Of a stretch of DNA of 64,000 nucleotides, positions 46,482-56,648 are shown piece after piece. Each line of letters opens with the position of its first letter. Positions within the stretch are counted from its first letter, which is position 1. The translations under genes and the position numbers were made by a program. Source of the DNA: Rhodobacter capsulatus (GTDB lineage: Bacteria > Pseudomonadota > Alphaproteobacteria > Rhodobacterales > Rhodobacteraceae); NCBI RefSeq assembly GCF_003254295.1, contig NZ_QKZO01000013.1, forward strand, positions 1 through 64,000. Direction: 5' to 3'. The notes under the pieces are model-generated. The model was not told where the DNA came from and made no database searches. It saw nothing but the letters and a program-made list of their open reading frames with translations.

Positions 46482-47585
46482 GTGAAGATCGACGGAACCC
46501 CCTATCGCACGATCTGGCAGGACGCGCGCGGCATCGTGCAGGTGATCGACCAGCGCTGGTTGCCGCATGAATTGCGCATCGTCGATCTGCAAAGCCGCGC
46601 CGATTTCGCCGTGGCGATCCGTGACATGTGGGTGCGCGGCGCGCCGCTGATCGGGGCGGCGGCCGCCTGGGGCGTCGCCGTGGCGATGCAGGAGGATCCC
46701 TCGGACGCCGGTCTGGCCGAGACCTGGGAGGTGCTGCACGAGACCCGTCCGACGGCGATCAACCTGCGCTGGGCGCTCGATGAAATGGTGCGGGTGCTGC
46801 GCCCGGTCCCGCCCGAGCTGCGCGCCGCGGTGGCGGCGAAACGCGCCGCCGAGATCTGCGACGAGGATGTGGAGATCAACCGCCGCATCGGCCAGCACGG
46901 GCTGGAGATCATCAAGGCGATCGCGGCGAAAAAGCCCGGCCAGACGGTCAACATCCTGACCCATTGCAATGCGGGCTGGCTGGCGACGGTCGATTGGGGC
47001 ACCGCCACCTCGCCGATTTATCACGCGCATGAGGCGGGGATCCCGGTGCATGTCTTCGTCGACGAGACCCGGCCGCGCAATCAGGGCGCGCAGCTGACGG
47101 CCTGGGAGATGAACCACCATGGCATCTCGCATGCGCTGGTGGTCGACAATGCGGGCGGCCATCTGATGCAGCATGGCGAGGTCGACATGGTGATCGTCGG
47201 CACCGACCGCACCACGGCGCGCGGCGATGTCTGCAACAAGATCGGCACCTATCTGAAAGCCTTGGCGGCGCGGGCGAATGGCGTGCCCTTCTATGTCGCG
47301 CTGCCCTCGCCGACGATCGACTGGCGGGTGCGGGACGGGGTGAAGGAAATCCCGATCGAGGAGCGCAATTCCGAAGAAGTGACGCTGGTGCAGGGCCGCG
47401 GCGCGGATGGCAAGATCGCGCTGGTGCAGATCTCGCCCGATGGCACGCCCGCGCGCAACCCGGCCTTTGACGTGACGCCCTGCGAATTGGTGACCGGGCT
47501 TCTGACCGAGCGCGGGCTTTGCCCGGCGAACGAGGCGGCGATGGCGGCGATGTTCCCCGATCTCAAGGCCGCGATGCTGGGCTGA
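46482..47585 (+). CDS. mtnA: S-methyl-5-thioribose-1-phosphate isomerase
   Basis: 367 residues from a GTG behind AAGGAGGATGCG. Motifs [31 protein letters not shown] (catalytic Cys) and [19 protein letters not shown] (catalytic Asp) are typical of MtnA. It isomerises methylthioribose-1-phosphate, and related enzymes accept 5-deoxyribose-1-phosphate, to the ribulose phosphate. No other classical methionine-salvage gene lies nearby; instead a class II aldolase follows 1.3 kb downstream. Confidence 0.95.
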   Translation: MKIDGTPYRTIWQDARGIVQVIDQRWLPHELRIVDLQSRADFAVAIRDMWVRGAPLIGAAAAWGVAVAMQEDPSDAGLAETWEVLHETRPTAINLRWALDEMVRVLRPVPPELRAAVAAKRAAEICDEDVEINRRIGQHGLEIIKAIAAKKPGQTVNILTHCNAGWLATVDWGTATSPIYHAHEAGIPVHVFVDETRPRNQGAQLTAWEMNHHGISHALVVDNAGGHLMQHGEVDMVIVGTDRTTARGDVCNKIGTYLKALAARANGVPFYVALPSPTIDWRVRDGVKEIPIEERNSEEVTLVQGRGADGKIALVQISPDGTPARNPAFDVTPCELVTGLLTERGLCPANEAAMAAMFPDLKAAMLG

Positions 47586-47592
47586 GGCTCGT

Positions 47593-47819
47593 TTCGGGCG
47601 GATCAGGAAAGGCATTGCCTTTCCCCGCCCGTGTCGCACCCTTTGTGCAAAGACCCTCTGCCGCAAGCGCAACAGAGGCCAGCGCCCGGCCCGGGCGGCG
47701 CGAAAGCGCCCGCCATGGGGCGGGGCGGGCGCTGGCCGGGGGCCTTTGGGCCCCCGGCGGTCATGGGGCAACTGTTTCGCGTGACCTCGGCGATGGCCTC
47801 GGTCATCGCAAGCCCCCCC
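47593..47819 (-). repeat. Long intergenic repeat, copy A (inverted partner at 50931-51150)
   Basis: About 220 bp that matches the reverse complement of 50931-51150 along its length. Shared blocks include GGGCGGATCAGGAAAGGCA, GCGCCCGCCATGGG, GGGCGGGCGCTGGCC, GGGCCTTTGGGCCCCCGGCGG and CGTGACCTCGGCGAT. It lies between the convergent mtnA and SorC-regulator genes and holds several strong hairpins. A 67-codon frame starting MTEAIAEVTRNS (47806 to 47603, minus) stays open through it. Confidence 0.85.
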
Positions 47820-48803
47820 CTAAGCCGCCGCCAGCAGCGCCTCGGCCACCCGGGTCGAGGTGGCCAGATGCGTGACATAGCCGCCGCGGATCGCGGCGAG
47901 GCTGGGCACCACCTTATCCAGCCCCGGTGTCACCAGAATCCCCATCTCCAGACCCACCAGCCGCGGCAGGTCGATGCCGATCATCCGCGCCTCGGTCTCG
48001 CCCGGCATCTGCCGCCCCATCGCATCGACGAAACGCCCGCAGATCACCCCCGCCGCGCCGCGCGCGACATGGGCGGCCAGCTCCTCGGGCGTGGCCAGAC
48101 CGGAACTGACGACATGGCTGTTCTCGCTCACCGTGCCGACGGAAAAGAGAAGCTTGTTCACCCCCTGCAGCGCCTGAAGCTGCGCCCGGAGGATCGGTTC
48201 GGCCCGCAATTCTTCGGCCAGCGCCGCACGCGACAGCACCGCGGGCGCATGCAGGTTCAGACAGCGCGCCCCCAGCCGTTGCGCCAGCCGGGTCGAGCAG
48301 GCCTCGGCGGTGAAGCCATAGGGCGTCGCCATCGAGCCCACCAGCTGCAACACCGTCAGATCCGCGATCGCGCGGTTTTCGACCTGCTCGGCCAGTTCAT
48401 AGACCGTGCGGCCCCAGGCCACGCCCAGCCGGTCGCCGGGCGCCAGAAGGTCGGGCAGCCACAGCGCCGCCCCGCGCACGACGCGGGCAAAAGCGGTGTC
48501 GGCCTCCAGCCCGTCATCGGGCACCACGAAAGCCTCGGTCAGACCGAATGTCGCGCAAAGTTCCAGCGACAGCCGATGCGCGGTAAAGGCGGGCGCGGCC
48601 AAAGTGATGCGAATGAGCCCGGTTTCGCGCGCCTCCTGCAGGTAGTTCACCACCGTCGCCCGCGAAATCCCCAAAGTCTCGGCGATGTCCTGCTGGTTGC
48701 GGCCGTCGTGGTAATACATCCACGCCACCTCGATCACCGCGTTTTCGCCGCTGATCCGGCCCAGCGGCCGCCCCAGAGATCGCTTCCGTGTCGTGCCCGC
48801 CAT
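47820..48803 (-). CDS. SorC/DeoR-type sugar-binding transcriptional regulator
   Basis: 327 residues. The N-terminal HTH VIEVAWMYYHDGRNQQDIAE and TLGISRATVVNYLQEARETG are followed by the SorC effector domain (GDRLGVAWGRTVYELAEQV, GVICGRFVDAMGRQM), which binds phosphorylated sugars. ATG at 48803 after GGAGGGCAAG. Divergent from the aldolase/dehydrogenase gene, which it very likely controls. Confidence 0.9.
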   Translation of the reverse strand: MAGTTRKRSLGRPLGRISGENAVIEVAWMYYHDGRNQQDIAETLGISRATVVNYLQEARETGLIRITLAAPAFTAHRLSLELCATFGLTEAFVVPDDGLEADTAFARVVRGAALWLPDLLAPGDRLGVAWGRTVYELAEQVENRAIADLTVLQLVGSMATPYGFTAEACSTRLAQRLGARCLNLHAPAVLSRAALAEELRAEPILRAQLQALQGVNKLLFSVGTVSENSHVVSSGLATPEELAAHVARGAAGVICGRFVDAMGRQMPGETEARMIGIDLPRLVGLEMGILVTPGLDKVVPSLAAIRGGYVTHLATSTRVAEALLAAA

Positions 48804-48825
48804 CTTGCCCTCCGGGTTTCGCCGT

Positions 48826-48854
48826 TTGACAAAAATAGGTGACAAAAGTAAGGA
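48826..48854 (+). promoter_or_regulatory. Tandem repeats and promoter of the aldolase gene
   Basis: Two 13-base direct repeats, TGACAAAAATAGG and TGACAAAAGTAAG, lie end to end at 48827-48852 in the 93-bp divergent gap. They include a TTGACA at 48826 and TAAGGA 17 bases on, a possible -35/-10 pair for the plus strand. A likely SorC-regulator binding site. Confidence 0.5.
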
Positions 48855-48896
48855 AATCCAGCGCCGTTGCCGCGCCCGCGAGAAAAGGAGACCCCG

Positions 48897-50930
48897 ATGA
48901 TCCGCAATCTCTGGAATGACGAGGCGGCCGCGGCGGCCGGGGATGACCTTGGCCAGCGGATCTATTCCGCGCGGCTGATCGGCGCGGAGCCGGAGCTGGT
49001 GCTGCATGGCGGCGGCAACAGCTCGGTGAAGACCGAAGCCCGGGACCTGTTCGGCGAGACGGTTTCGGTGCTGCATGTCAAGGGCTCGGGCCATGATCTG
49101 GCGACGATCGACGCGGCTGGCATGCCTGCGGTGCGGCTGGAACCGATGCTGCGGCTTGCGGCCTGCGATGCGGTGGCCGATGAGGTGCTGGTGAAGCTGC
49201 AGCGGCTCAACCTGCTCGATCCCGCCGCGCCGAACCCCTCGGTCGAGATGCTGCTGCACGCCTTCCTGCCGCATAAATTCGTCGATCACACCCATGCGAC
49301 GCCGTTTCTGGTGCTGGCGAACCTGCCCGAGGCCGAGGCGGCGCTGCGGGAATTGTTCGGGGAGCGGATCGCGCTCGTGCCCTTCGTCAAGCCGGGCTTC
49401 GGTCTGGCCAAGGCGGGGCTGGCCACTTACGAAGCGAACCCGGGCGTCGAAGCGCTTTTGCTCAAAAACCACGGCCATTTCACCTGGGGGCCGGATGCGA
49501 AATCGAGCTACTGCCGGGTGATCGAACATGCCAATCTGGTCGAGGCCTGGCTGGCGGATCGCCGCCCCGCGCCGCTCGTGCCCGCCGCCGCCCTGCCGGT
49601 GGCCGGGATTGCCCCGGTGCTGGCGGGTCTGCGCGGCGCGCTCGCCGCGGCGCTGCCGGAAGAGGCCGCGCTGCCGGTCCTCGATCTGCGCGCCGATGAC
49701 GCGACGCGGGCCTTCGTGTCCCGCCCCGATCTGGAGGCTCTGGCGCGGGCCGGGGTGGTGACGCCCGATCACGTCATCCGCACCAAAGGCGAGGTTCTGG
49801 TGCTGCGCAAAGACGCGCAAACGCCCGAGGCGATGCGCGCGGCGGTTACCGATTACGTCACCCGCTACCGCGCCTATTTTGACGCCAACAAGGCGCGCTT
49901 TGGCGGTCCGGTGGCGATGCTGAACCCGATGCCGGGGCTGATCTGGCTGGAAGGGATCGGCGCGATCGGTGCCGGGGCGGATGCGAAGGCCGCGCGGATC
50001 GCGGCCGATATCGGCAGCCAATCGGCGCGGGTGAAGGCGGATGGTCCGGTGGCGGGCGGCTTCCGCTCGATTTCCGACGCCGACCTGTTCGACATGGAAT
50101 ATTGGCCGCTCGAACTGGCGAAGCTGGGCACGGCCAAGGCGCCCGCGTTGCAGGGCCGGGTGGTCCTGGTGACGGGCGGCGCGGGGGCGATCGGTCTGGC
50201 GACGGCCGAGGCTTTCGCGGCCTTGGGCGCTTCGATCTTCATCGTCGACCGTCCCGGCGAAGGGCTGGAGAAGGCGGTGGCATCGCTTGGCCGCGATCAC
50301 GCCGGGCATGGCTGCGACATCACGCAACCGGGCGCGGCGGCGGCGGCGGTGGCGGCCTGTGCGGCGCGGTTTGGCGGGCTCGATATCCTTGTGTCGAATG
50401 CGGGCGCGGCGATCACCGGCGATATCGCGACGCTCGATGAGCAGGTGCTGCGCGGCAGTTTCGAGCTGAACTTCTTCGCGCATCTGGCGTTTTCGCAAGC
50501 CGCCATCGCGCTTTACCGGGCGCAGGCCGCCGGACGCGGCACGCGCGGCGCCGAGCCGGGGCAGATCCTGTTCAACGTGTCGAAACAGGCGGTGAACCCG
50601 GGCAAGGGCTTTGCCGCTTATGGCCTGCCGAAAGCCACAAGCTTCTTTCTTTTGCGGCAGCTGGCGCTGGAACTGGGCCCCGAGGGGATCCGGGTCAACG
50701 GCATCAATGCCGACCGGATCCGGTCCGGGCTGCTGACGCCCGAGATGATCGCGGCGCGGTCCTCGGCGCGGGGGATCGATGCGGGGACCTACATGGCGGG
50801 GAACCTGCTGAGGGCCGAGGTCGAGGCGCGACACGTGGCCGAGGCCTTCGTGGCGCTGGCCCGGGCCGAGCGCACGACGGCGCATGTGATGACGGTGGAC
50901 GGCGGCAATATCGAGGCGGCGCTGCGCTGA
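48897..50930 (+). CDS. Bifunctional class II aldolase / short-chain dehydrogenase
   Basis: 677 residues. Residues 1-370 are a class II (AraD/RhaD-type) aldolase with zinc-ligand candidates His131 and His133 (HTHATP) and His192/His194 (KNHGHFTWG). Residues 418-677 are an SDR with TGGAGAIG at 426-433, NAG at 501-503, and Ser562, Tyr575 and Lys579 as catalytic residues. The layout matches RhaD/YuxG-type proteins that cleave a ketose-1-phosphate to dihydroxyacetone phosphate plus an aldehyde, then oxidise or reduce the aldehyde. The substrate is not fixed: rhamnulose-1-phosphate is classical, but mtnA nearby suggests 5-methylthioribulose- or 5-deoxyribulose-1-phosphate. Confidence 0.92.
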   Translation: MIRNLWNDEAAAAAGDDLGQRIYSARLIGAEPELVLHGGGNSSVKTEARDLFGETVSVLHVKGSGHDLATIDAAGMPAVRLEPMLRLAACDAVADEVLVKLQRLNLLDPAAPNPSVEMLLHAFLPHKFVDHTHATPFLVLANLPEAEAALRELFGERIALVPFVKPGFGLAKAGLATYEANPGVEALLLKNHGHFTWGPDAKSSYCRVIEHANLVEAWLADRRPAPLVPAAALPVAGIAPVLAGLRGALAAALPEEAALPVLDLRADDATRAFVSRPDLEALARAGVVTPDHVIRTKGEVLVLRKDAQTPEAMRAAVTDYVTRYRAYFDANKARFGGPVAMLNPMPGLIWLEGIGAIGAGADAKAARIAADIGSQSARVKADGPVAGGFRSISDADLFDMEYWPLELAKLGTAKAPALQGRVVLVTGGAGAIGLATAEAFAALGASIFIVDRPGEGLEKAVASLGRDHAGHGCDITQPGAAAAAVAACAARFGGLDILVSNAGAAITGDIATLDEQVLRGSFELNFFAHLAFSQAAIALYRAQAAGRGTRGAEPGQILFNVSKQAVNPGKGFAAYGLPKATSFFLLRQLALELGPEGIRVNGINADRIRSGLLTPEMIAARSSARGIDAGTYMAGNLLRAEVEARHVAEAFVALARAERTTAHVMTVDGGNIEAALR

Positions 50931-51150
50931 GGGGGGGATTTGACCGAGGCTATCGCCGAGGTCACGCGGAACAGTGGTCCCGGGGCCGCCGGGGGCCCAA
51001 AGGCCCTCGGCCAGCGCCCGCCCCGCCCATGGCGGGCGCTTCTCGCCCGCCGGGGCAGGCGCCGGCCTCTGCTGTGCCTGGGGAAACGGTCTTGTGACGT
51101 CGGCTGCGCGGCGGGCGGGGAAAGGCGGTGCCTTTCCTGATCCGCCCGAA
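50931..51150 (+). repeat. Long intergenic repeat, copy B
   Basis: Reverse-complement partner of 47593-47819. It begins at the aldolase stop codon (GGGGGGG-ATT-TGACCGAGG) and ends just before the DeoR stop. It carries the same MTEAIAEVTRNS frame (TTG at 50940, 66 codons), with compensating small indels against copy A. Confidence 0.85.
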
Positions 51151-51154
51151 CCCG

Positions 51155-51964
51155 TCAGGTCGCGATCAGCAATTCGATGCCGCGGGCCTCGAATTCCTTG
51201 GCGTCCTTGTCGGAGATCCCGTCATCGGTGATGAAGGCATGGATCACCGCCAGCGAGCCCAGCCGGGTGAAGGAGCTCTTGTTGATCTTCGAGCTGTCGG
51301 CGACCAGATAGACCCGCGAGGCCGCGCGGATCATCGCCTCTTTCAGCTGCAGATCGGCGAAACTCGGATAGGTCAGCCCGGCATCCAGCGCCACGCCTGC
51401 GGTGGCCAGAAACAGCTTTCCGGCAAAGATGTTGCGGAAGTAATCGACCGACTTGTCGCCCGAAAGCGACAGGGTGGGCGCCTTGAACTGCCCGCCCGGC
51501 ATGTGCACCGCGAACCCGGGCACCGAGCCGAGGATGATCGCGATATTGAGCGCATTGGTGATCACCGTCAGATTGCGCCGGGTGACCAGCCGCGTCGCCA
51601 CCTCGGTCGTCGTCGTGCCCGCATCCAGGATGATCGTCTCGCCGTCACTGACCAGCGACGCCGCGAGCGCGCCGATCAGCCGCTTCTTGTCCATGTTGTC
51701 CTGATGATGCAGCACCAGCCCCTCGGCGCGCGAGGAGGGCGCGTTCAGAAACGCGCCGCCATGTTCGCGGGTGATGAACCCTTCGGCTTCGAGCTTTTCC
51801 AGATCCTGCCGGATCGTCGCTTCCGAGACCTGAAACGCCACCGCCAGATCGCGCACCCGTGCCGAGCCCTCTTCCTCGATCCATTCAAGGATGCGACGCC
51901 GCCGCGGTTCGGACAAGAGACCGGCCTTGCTGTCGTCGCGGATCGGAACGGGTTTCGTCGACAC
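51155..51964 (-). CDS. DeoR-family transcriptional regulator
   Basis: 269 residues from a GTG. The N-terminal HTH is RRRRILEWIEEEGSARVRDL and VSEATIRQDLEKLEAEGF; the sensor domain is DeoRC (LDAGTTTTEVATRL, VADSSKINKSSFTRLG). Last gene of the leftward transporter operon, 91 bp after the permease stop. It most likely binds the CGAAA-type repeats in the divergent promoter region and responds to a sugar phosphate of the pathway. Confidence 0.9.
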   Translation of the reverse strand: MSTKPVPIRDDSKAGLLSEPRRRRILEWIEEEGSARVRDLAVAFQVSEATIRQDLEKLEAEGFITREHGGAFLNAPSSRAEGLVLHHQDNMDKKRLIGALAASLVSDGETIILDAGTTTTEVATRLVTRRNLTVITNALNIAIILGSVPGFAVHMPGGQFKAPTLSLSGDKSVDYFRNIFAGKLFLATAGVALDAGLTYPSFADLQLKEAMIRAASRVYLVADSSKINKSSFTRLGSLAVIHAFITDDGISDKDAKEFEARGIELLIAT

Positions 51965-52055
51965 GGGTTCGCCTATCGGTTGCGGGTTGCGGAAACGTCA
52001 GGGATGCCTCGGACCTCCTTAGGGGCGGGGGCGGGGCCGGTCAACGGCCCATTCG

Positions 52056-53114
52056 TCAGCGGCCAAGCGCGGCTTCCTGCTGCAGCGCCACGCGGGCCTG
52101 CAACCGGCTTTGCGCCTGATCGATGACCACGGCGGCAACGATGACAAGACCCTTGATCACCGTCTGCCAGAACGAGGACACGCTCATCATCACCAGCCCG
52201 TCCGACAGGATCGAGATCACGAAGGCGCCGACGATGGTGCCGCCGATCTTGCCGCGCCCGCCCGAAAGCGAAGTGCCGCCCAGAACCGCCGCCGCGATGG
52301 CGTTCAGCTCAAAGGTTTCCCCCGTCGCCGGATGCGCCGCCTGCAACTGCGAGGCGATGATCAGCCCGACGATGGCGGCGCAAAAGCCCGAGAACATGTA
52401 GACGAAAAGCTTGACCCGGTTGACCTTGACCCCCGAGAGCGCCGCGCCGCGTTCATTGCCGCCCACCGCATAGATATGGCGGCCGAGCGGCGTGCGCCTG
52501 GCGATATAGGCGGCCACAAGCCCCACCGCGATCAGCATCCAGATCTGCACCGGCAGGCCAAGGAAAGTGCCCGCGCCGATCGCCGGGAAACTGTCGGAGC
52601 CATAGTCCGGGTTGCCCGAGAGGTTCGGGAAGGTCCGCCCGCCCGAGGACAGAAGTGCCGCGCCGCGGGCGATGTACAGCGTGCCCAGCGTCGCGATGAA
52701 GGGGGCGACGTTCAGTTTCGTGATCAATATCCCGTTGATGAAGCCCACGAAAACGCCGACGCACATCACGATCAGGGTGATTTCCAGCGTGTTGAAATGC
52801 ATCGTGCCGACCGTGCCAAGATCGATGCCGTAAAGGATCAGCCAGCCCGAGACCATCGAGCACAGCCCCACGGTCGAGCCCACCGACAGGTCGATGCCGC
52901 CGGTAATGATGACGAAGGTCATGCCGATCGCCAGAAAGGCGGTCAGCGCGGCATGTTTCGCCACGATCACGCTGTTGGCGACCGACAGGAAATTCGGCGC
53001 CATGACGGCGAAAAAGCCGAAGACAAGCAGCAGCGCGACATAGGTCCGGGCCTGCAGCAGCGTCAGCAGCAAAGGCGAGCCCGGCGCGGGGGTGGAGGGG
53101 GAAGCGGCACTCAT
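52056..53114 (-). CDS. Sugar ABC transporter permease (RbsC-type)
   Basis: 352 residues with 8-10 membrane segments, including GMTFVIITGGIDLSVGST and AVLGGTSLSGGRGKIGGT, typical of CUT2-class sugar permeases. Four-base overlap with the ATPase gene upstream. Forms a homodimer importing a monosaccharide delivered by the binding protein at 55354-56295. Confidence 0.93.
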   Translation of the reverse strand: MSAASPSTPAPGSPLLLTLLQARTYVALLLVFGFFAVMAPNFLSVANSVIVAKHAALTAFLAIGMTFVIITGGIDLSVGSTVGLCSMVSGWLILYGIDLGTVGTMHFNTLEITLIVMCVGVFVGFINGILITKLNVAPFIATLGTLYIARGAALLSSGGRTFPNLSGNPDYGSDSFPAIGAGTFLGLPVQIWMLIAVGLVAAYIARRTPLGRHIYAVGGNERGAALSGVKVNRVKLFVYMFSGFCAAIVGLIIASQLQAAHPATGETFELNAIAAAVLGGTSLSGGRGKIGGTIVGAFVISILSDGLVMMSVSSFWQTVIKGLVIVAAVVIDQAQSRLQARVALQQEAALGR

Positions 53115-54646
53115 GCTGCGATGTCCTTCGAGTTTTGCGCAGGGGCAGTGGTGGCCGAGATCACCTTCGCGGCTTCGGTGCCGGAGGGGAACTCACCGGT
53201 CACGCGGCCCTGCGCCATGACGATGATGCGGTCGGAAAGGGCAAGAACCTCGTCGAGGTCCGAGGTCACGAACAGAATGCCCAGACCCTCGGCGGCCAGA
53301 CGCCGCATGGTGCGGAAGACCTCGGCCTTGGCGCCGATGTCGATGCCGCGACTGGGCTCGTCCATCAACAGCACCTTCGGCCCGGTCATCAGCGCCTTGC
53401 CGATGACGACCTTTTGCTGGTTGCCGCCCGAAAGCGAGGAAACCGGGTTTTCCGGGCTCGCCACCTTGATCGTCAGCCGCTTGATGAAATCCAGCGCGGT
53501 CTGCGCCTCGCGTTTCAGATCGAGGTGGAAGAGTTTCGCGAAACCGGGCAGCGAGGACAGAGTCAGATTTTCCCGGATCGACATGATCTGGATCAGCCCG
53601 TCGCGCTTGCGGTCTTCGGGGATCAGCGCGATGCCGCGCGCGATGCGCCCGGGCACGTCGCGTTCGGTGAGCGGCTTGCCCTCGACAAAGAACCGCCCGC
53701 CCGCATGCGGGTGCTGCGCCATCACGCATTCCAGAAATTCGGAGCGCCCCGCCCCCATCAGCCCGTAAAGCCCGACGATCTCGCCCGCGCGGATCGACAG
53801 CGAGACATGATCGACGGTGAAGCCGCCGCCCGCGCGGGGCAGGGCGATGGCTTCGGCGCGAAAGATCTCGGGGCCGAAATTCGCAACTTCGGAGCGGCCG
53901 TATTCTTTCGAACTTGACCCGATCATCGCCTGCACGATCCAGGGGATGTCGACGCCCTCCATCGACCGCGCGCCGGTGATGGTGCCGTCGCGCAAAACCG
54001 TGATGTAATCGCCGACCCGGATCAGCTCTTCGAGCCGGTGGCTGATATAGACGATGCCGACGCCCTGCGCCTTGAGTTCGTCGATGACGCGGAACAGCAC
54101 CTCGACCTCGGCCGCCGACAGCGCCGAGGTGGGTTCGTCGAGGATCAGGATGCGGGCGTTCTGCGCCAGCGCCTTGGCGATTTCCACGATCTGCTGTTGC
54201 CCGATGCGCAGGTTGCCCAAGGGCGTGTCGGGATGGATGTTCTGCTCAAGCCGCTCCATCAGAACGCGCGTTGCGCGCCGATGCGCCTCGATGTCGATGT
54301 CGATGCCTGCGCGGGTGGTTTCATGGCCGATGAAGATGTTTTCCGCCACGCTCAGGTTCGGAAACAGGTTCAGTTCCTGAAACACGATGCCGATGCCCGC
54401 CGCCACCGCATCGGCCTTGGTGCGAAAGCGCATCTCGCGGCCGTCCATGGTGATCGTGCCTTCGGTCATGTCCTCGACCCCGGCGATCAGCTTCATCAGC
54501 GTCGATTTTCCGGCGCCGTTTTCGCCCACCAGCACATTCACCGCGCCCATGCGCAGATCAAAATCCACGCCCTTGAGCGCGCGGGTGCCGGGGTAGACCT
54601 TGACCGCCCCGCGCATCTTCAGCCCGATCGGATGCTTTTCCGTCAT
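53111..54646 (-). CDS. Sugar ABC transporter ATP-binding protein (RbsA-type)
   Basis: 511 residues, two fused ABC domains as in CUT2 importers. First Walker A GENGAGKST at 41-49, signature IGQQQIVEIAKAL and Walker B ILILDEPTSAL. The second domain has the degenerate P-loop GLMGAGRSE and an intact LSGGNQQKVVIGKAL signature. The ATG overlaps the DUF2291 stop. Confidence 0.95.
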   Translation of the reverse strand: MTEKHPIGLKMRGAVKVYPGTRALKGVDFDLRMGAVNVLVGENGAGKSTLMKLIAGVEDMTEGTITMDGREMRFRTKADAVAAGIGIVFQELNLFPNLSVAENIFIGHETTRAGIDIDIEAHRRATRVLMERLEQNIHPDTPLGNLRIGQQQIVEIAKALAQNARILILDEPTSALSAAEVEVLFRVIDELKAQGVGIVYISHRLEELIRVGDYITVLRDGTITGARSMEGVDIPWIVQAMIGSSSKEYGRSEVANFGPEIFRAEAIALPRAGGGFTVDHVSLSIRAGEIVGLYGLMGAGRSEFLECVMAQHPHAGGRFFVEGKPLTERDVPGRIARGIALIPEDRKRDGLIQIMSIRENLTLSSLPGFAKLFHLDLKREAQTALDFIKRLTIKVASPENPVSSLSGGNQQKVVIGKALMTGPKVLLMDEPSRGIDIGAKAEVFRTMRRLAAEGLGILFVTSDLDEVLALSDRIIVMAQGRVTGEFPSGTEAAKVISATTAPAQNSKDIAA

Positions 54647-55290
54647 GGCAGCACCGTGAGCGCGATGGGGGTGACCAGCCATTTCTCAGAGGCCGTGCGC
54701 AGCGACAGGACGCCGGTAAAGGCGACGGTCTTGCCGGTCGGGTCTTCGGTGGGAACGGTCAGCCCCGCCGCGGCGCGGTCGTTCAGCGCCCGGCCCAGCC
54801 TGCCGAATTCCATCTGGTCGCGGAAGGCGGTGAAATCATAGATCTTCGGCGCCACATCGCGCAGCGCATTGCCCTTGATCACCGGGCCCAGCTGCAGCGT
54901 CAGATCCGCCGCGCCATCGCCATCGGTATCGAGATCAAGCAGGCGCGCGCGTGAGGCCAGCTCGGCCCTGATCACCTTGCCCTGATCCTTCAGCGCGAAA
55001 TTCCAGGGCGAGCCATTGCCCGCGCCGCGCGCGCCGTAACTTGCGCCCGCGCCGTCCAGCCCGGTGGCGATCTGGCCGCGCAGGGTGCTGGCGGTCTGCG
55101 CCTGCCCCGCGATCAGCGGCAGAAGCTTCGCCTCGTAACTCTCGGCCAGAAGCGTGGTGATGCGGGCCGCGTCGCCACTGGCATCAGCGGCGGGGGCGGC
55201 AGAGTTTTCCGCCGTTTTCGGCACGATCTTGCAGCCCGTGGTGCCAAGCGCAACCGCAAGGCACAGGGCCGTCACTATGGGGGAATTCAT
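54643..55290 (-). CDS. DUF2291 periplasmic lipoprotein
   Basis: 215 residues with a lipobox (LGTTGCKIVPK, Cys20). The body (LRGQIATGLDGAGASYGARG, DLTLQLGPVIKGNALRD) matches the DUF2291 pattern. It sits between the binding-protein and ATPase genes and overlaps the latter by four bases, so it is an integral part of this transporter operon. Its role is unproven; a substrate-handling or transporter accessory function is plausible. Confidence 0.82.
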   Translation of the reverse strand: MNSPIVTALCLAVALGTTGCKIVPKTAENSAAPAADASGDAARITTLLAESYEAKLLPLIAGQAQTASTLRGQIATGLDGAGASYGARGAGNGSPWNFALKDQGKVIRAELASRARLLDLDTDGDGAADLTLQLGPVIKGNALRDVAPKIYDFTAFRDQMEFGRLGRALNDRAAAGLTVPTEDPTGKTVAFTGVLSLRTASEKWLVTPIALTVLP

Positions 55291-55353
55291 GGCCGTGGAT
55301 CCTTTGGAATCCGGCGCGCCGAGGGATATCGGCGCGCCGGGGACGGTCTTCGA

Positions 55354-56648
<1,295 letters not shown>

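Noticed and set aside
47820-50885. 1021-codon minus-strand frame spanning the regulator and the aldolase antisense
   Set aside because: Only its last third is real (the SorC regulator from 48803); the remainder is antisense shadow of the aldolase gene.
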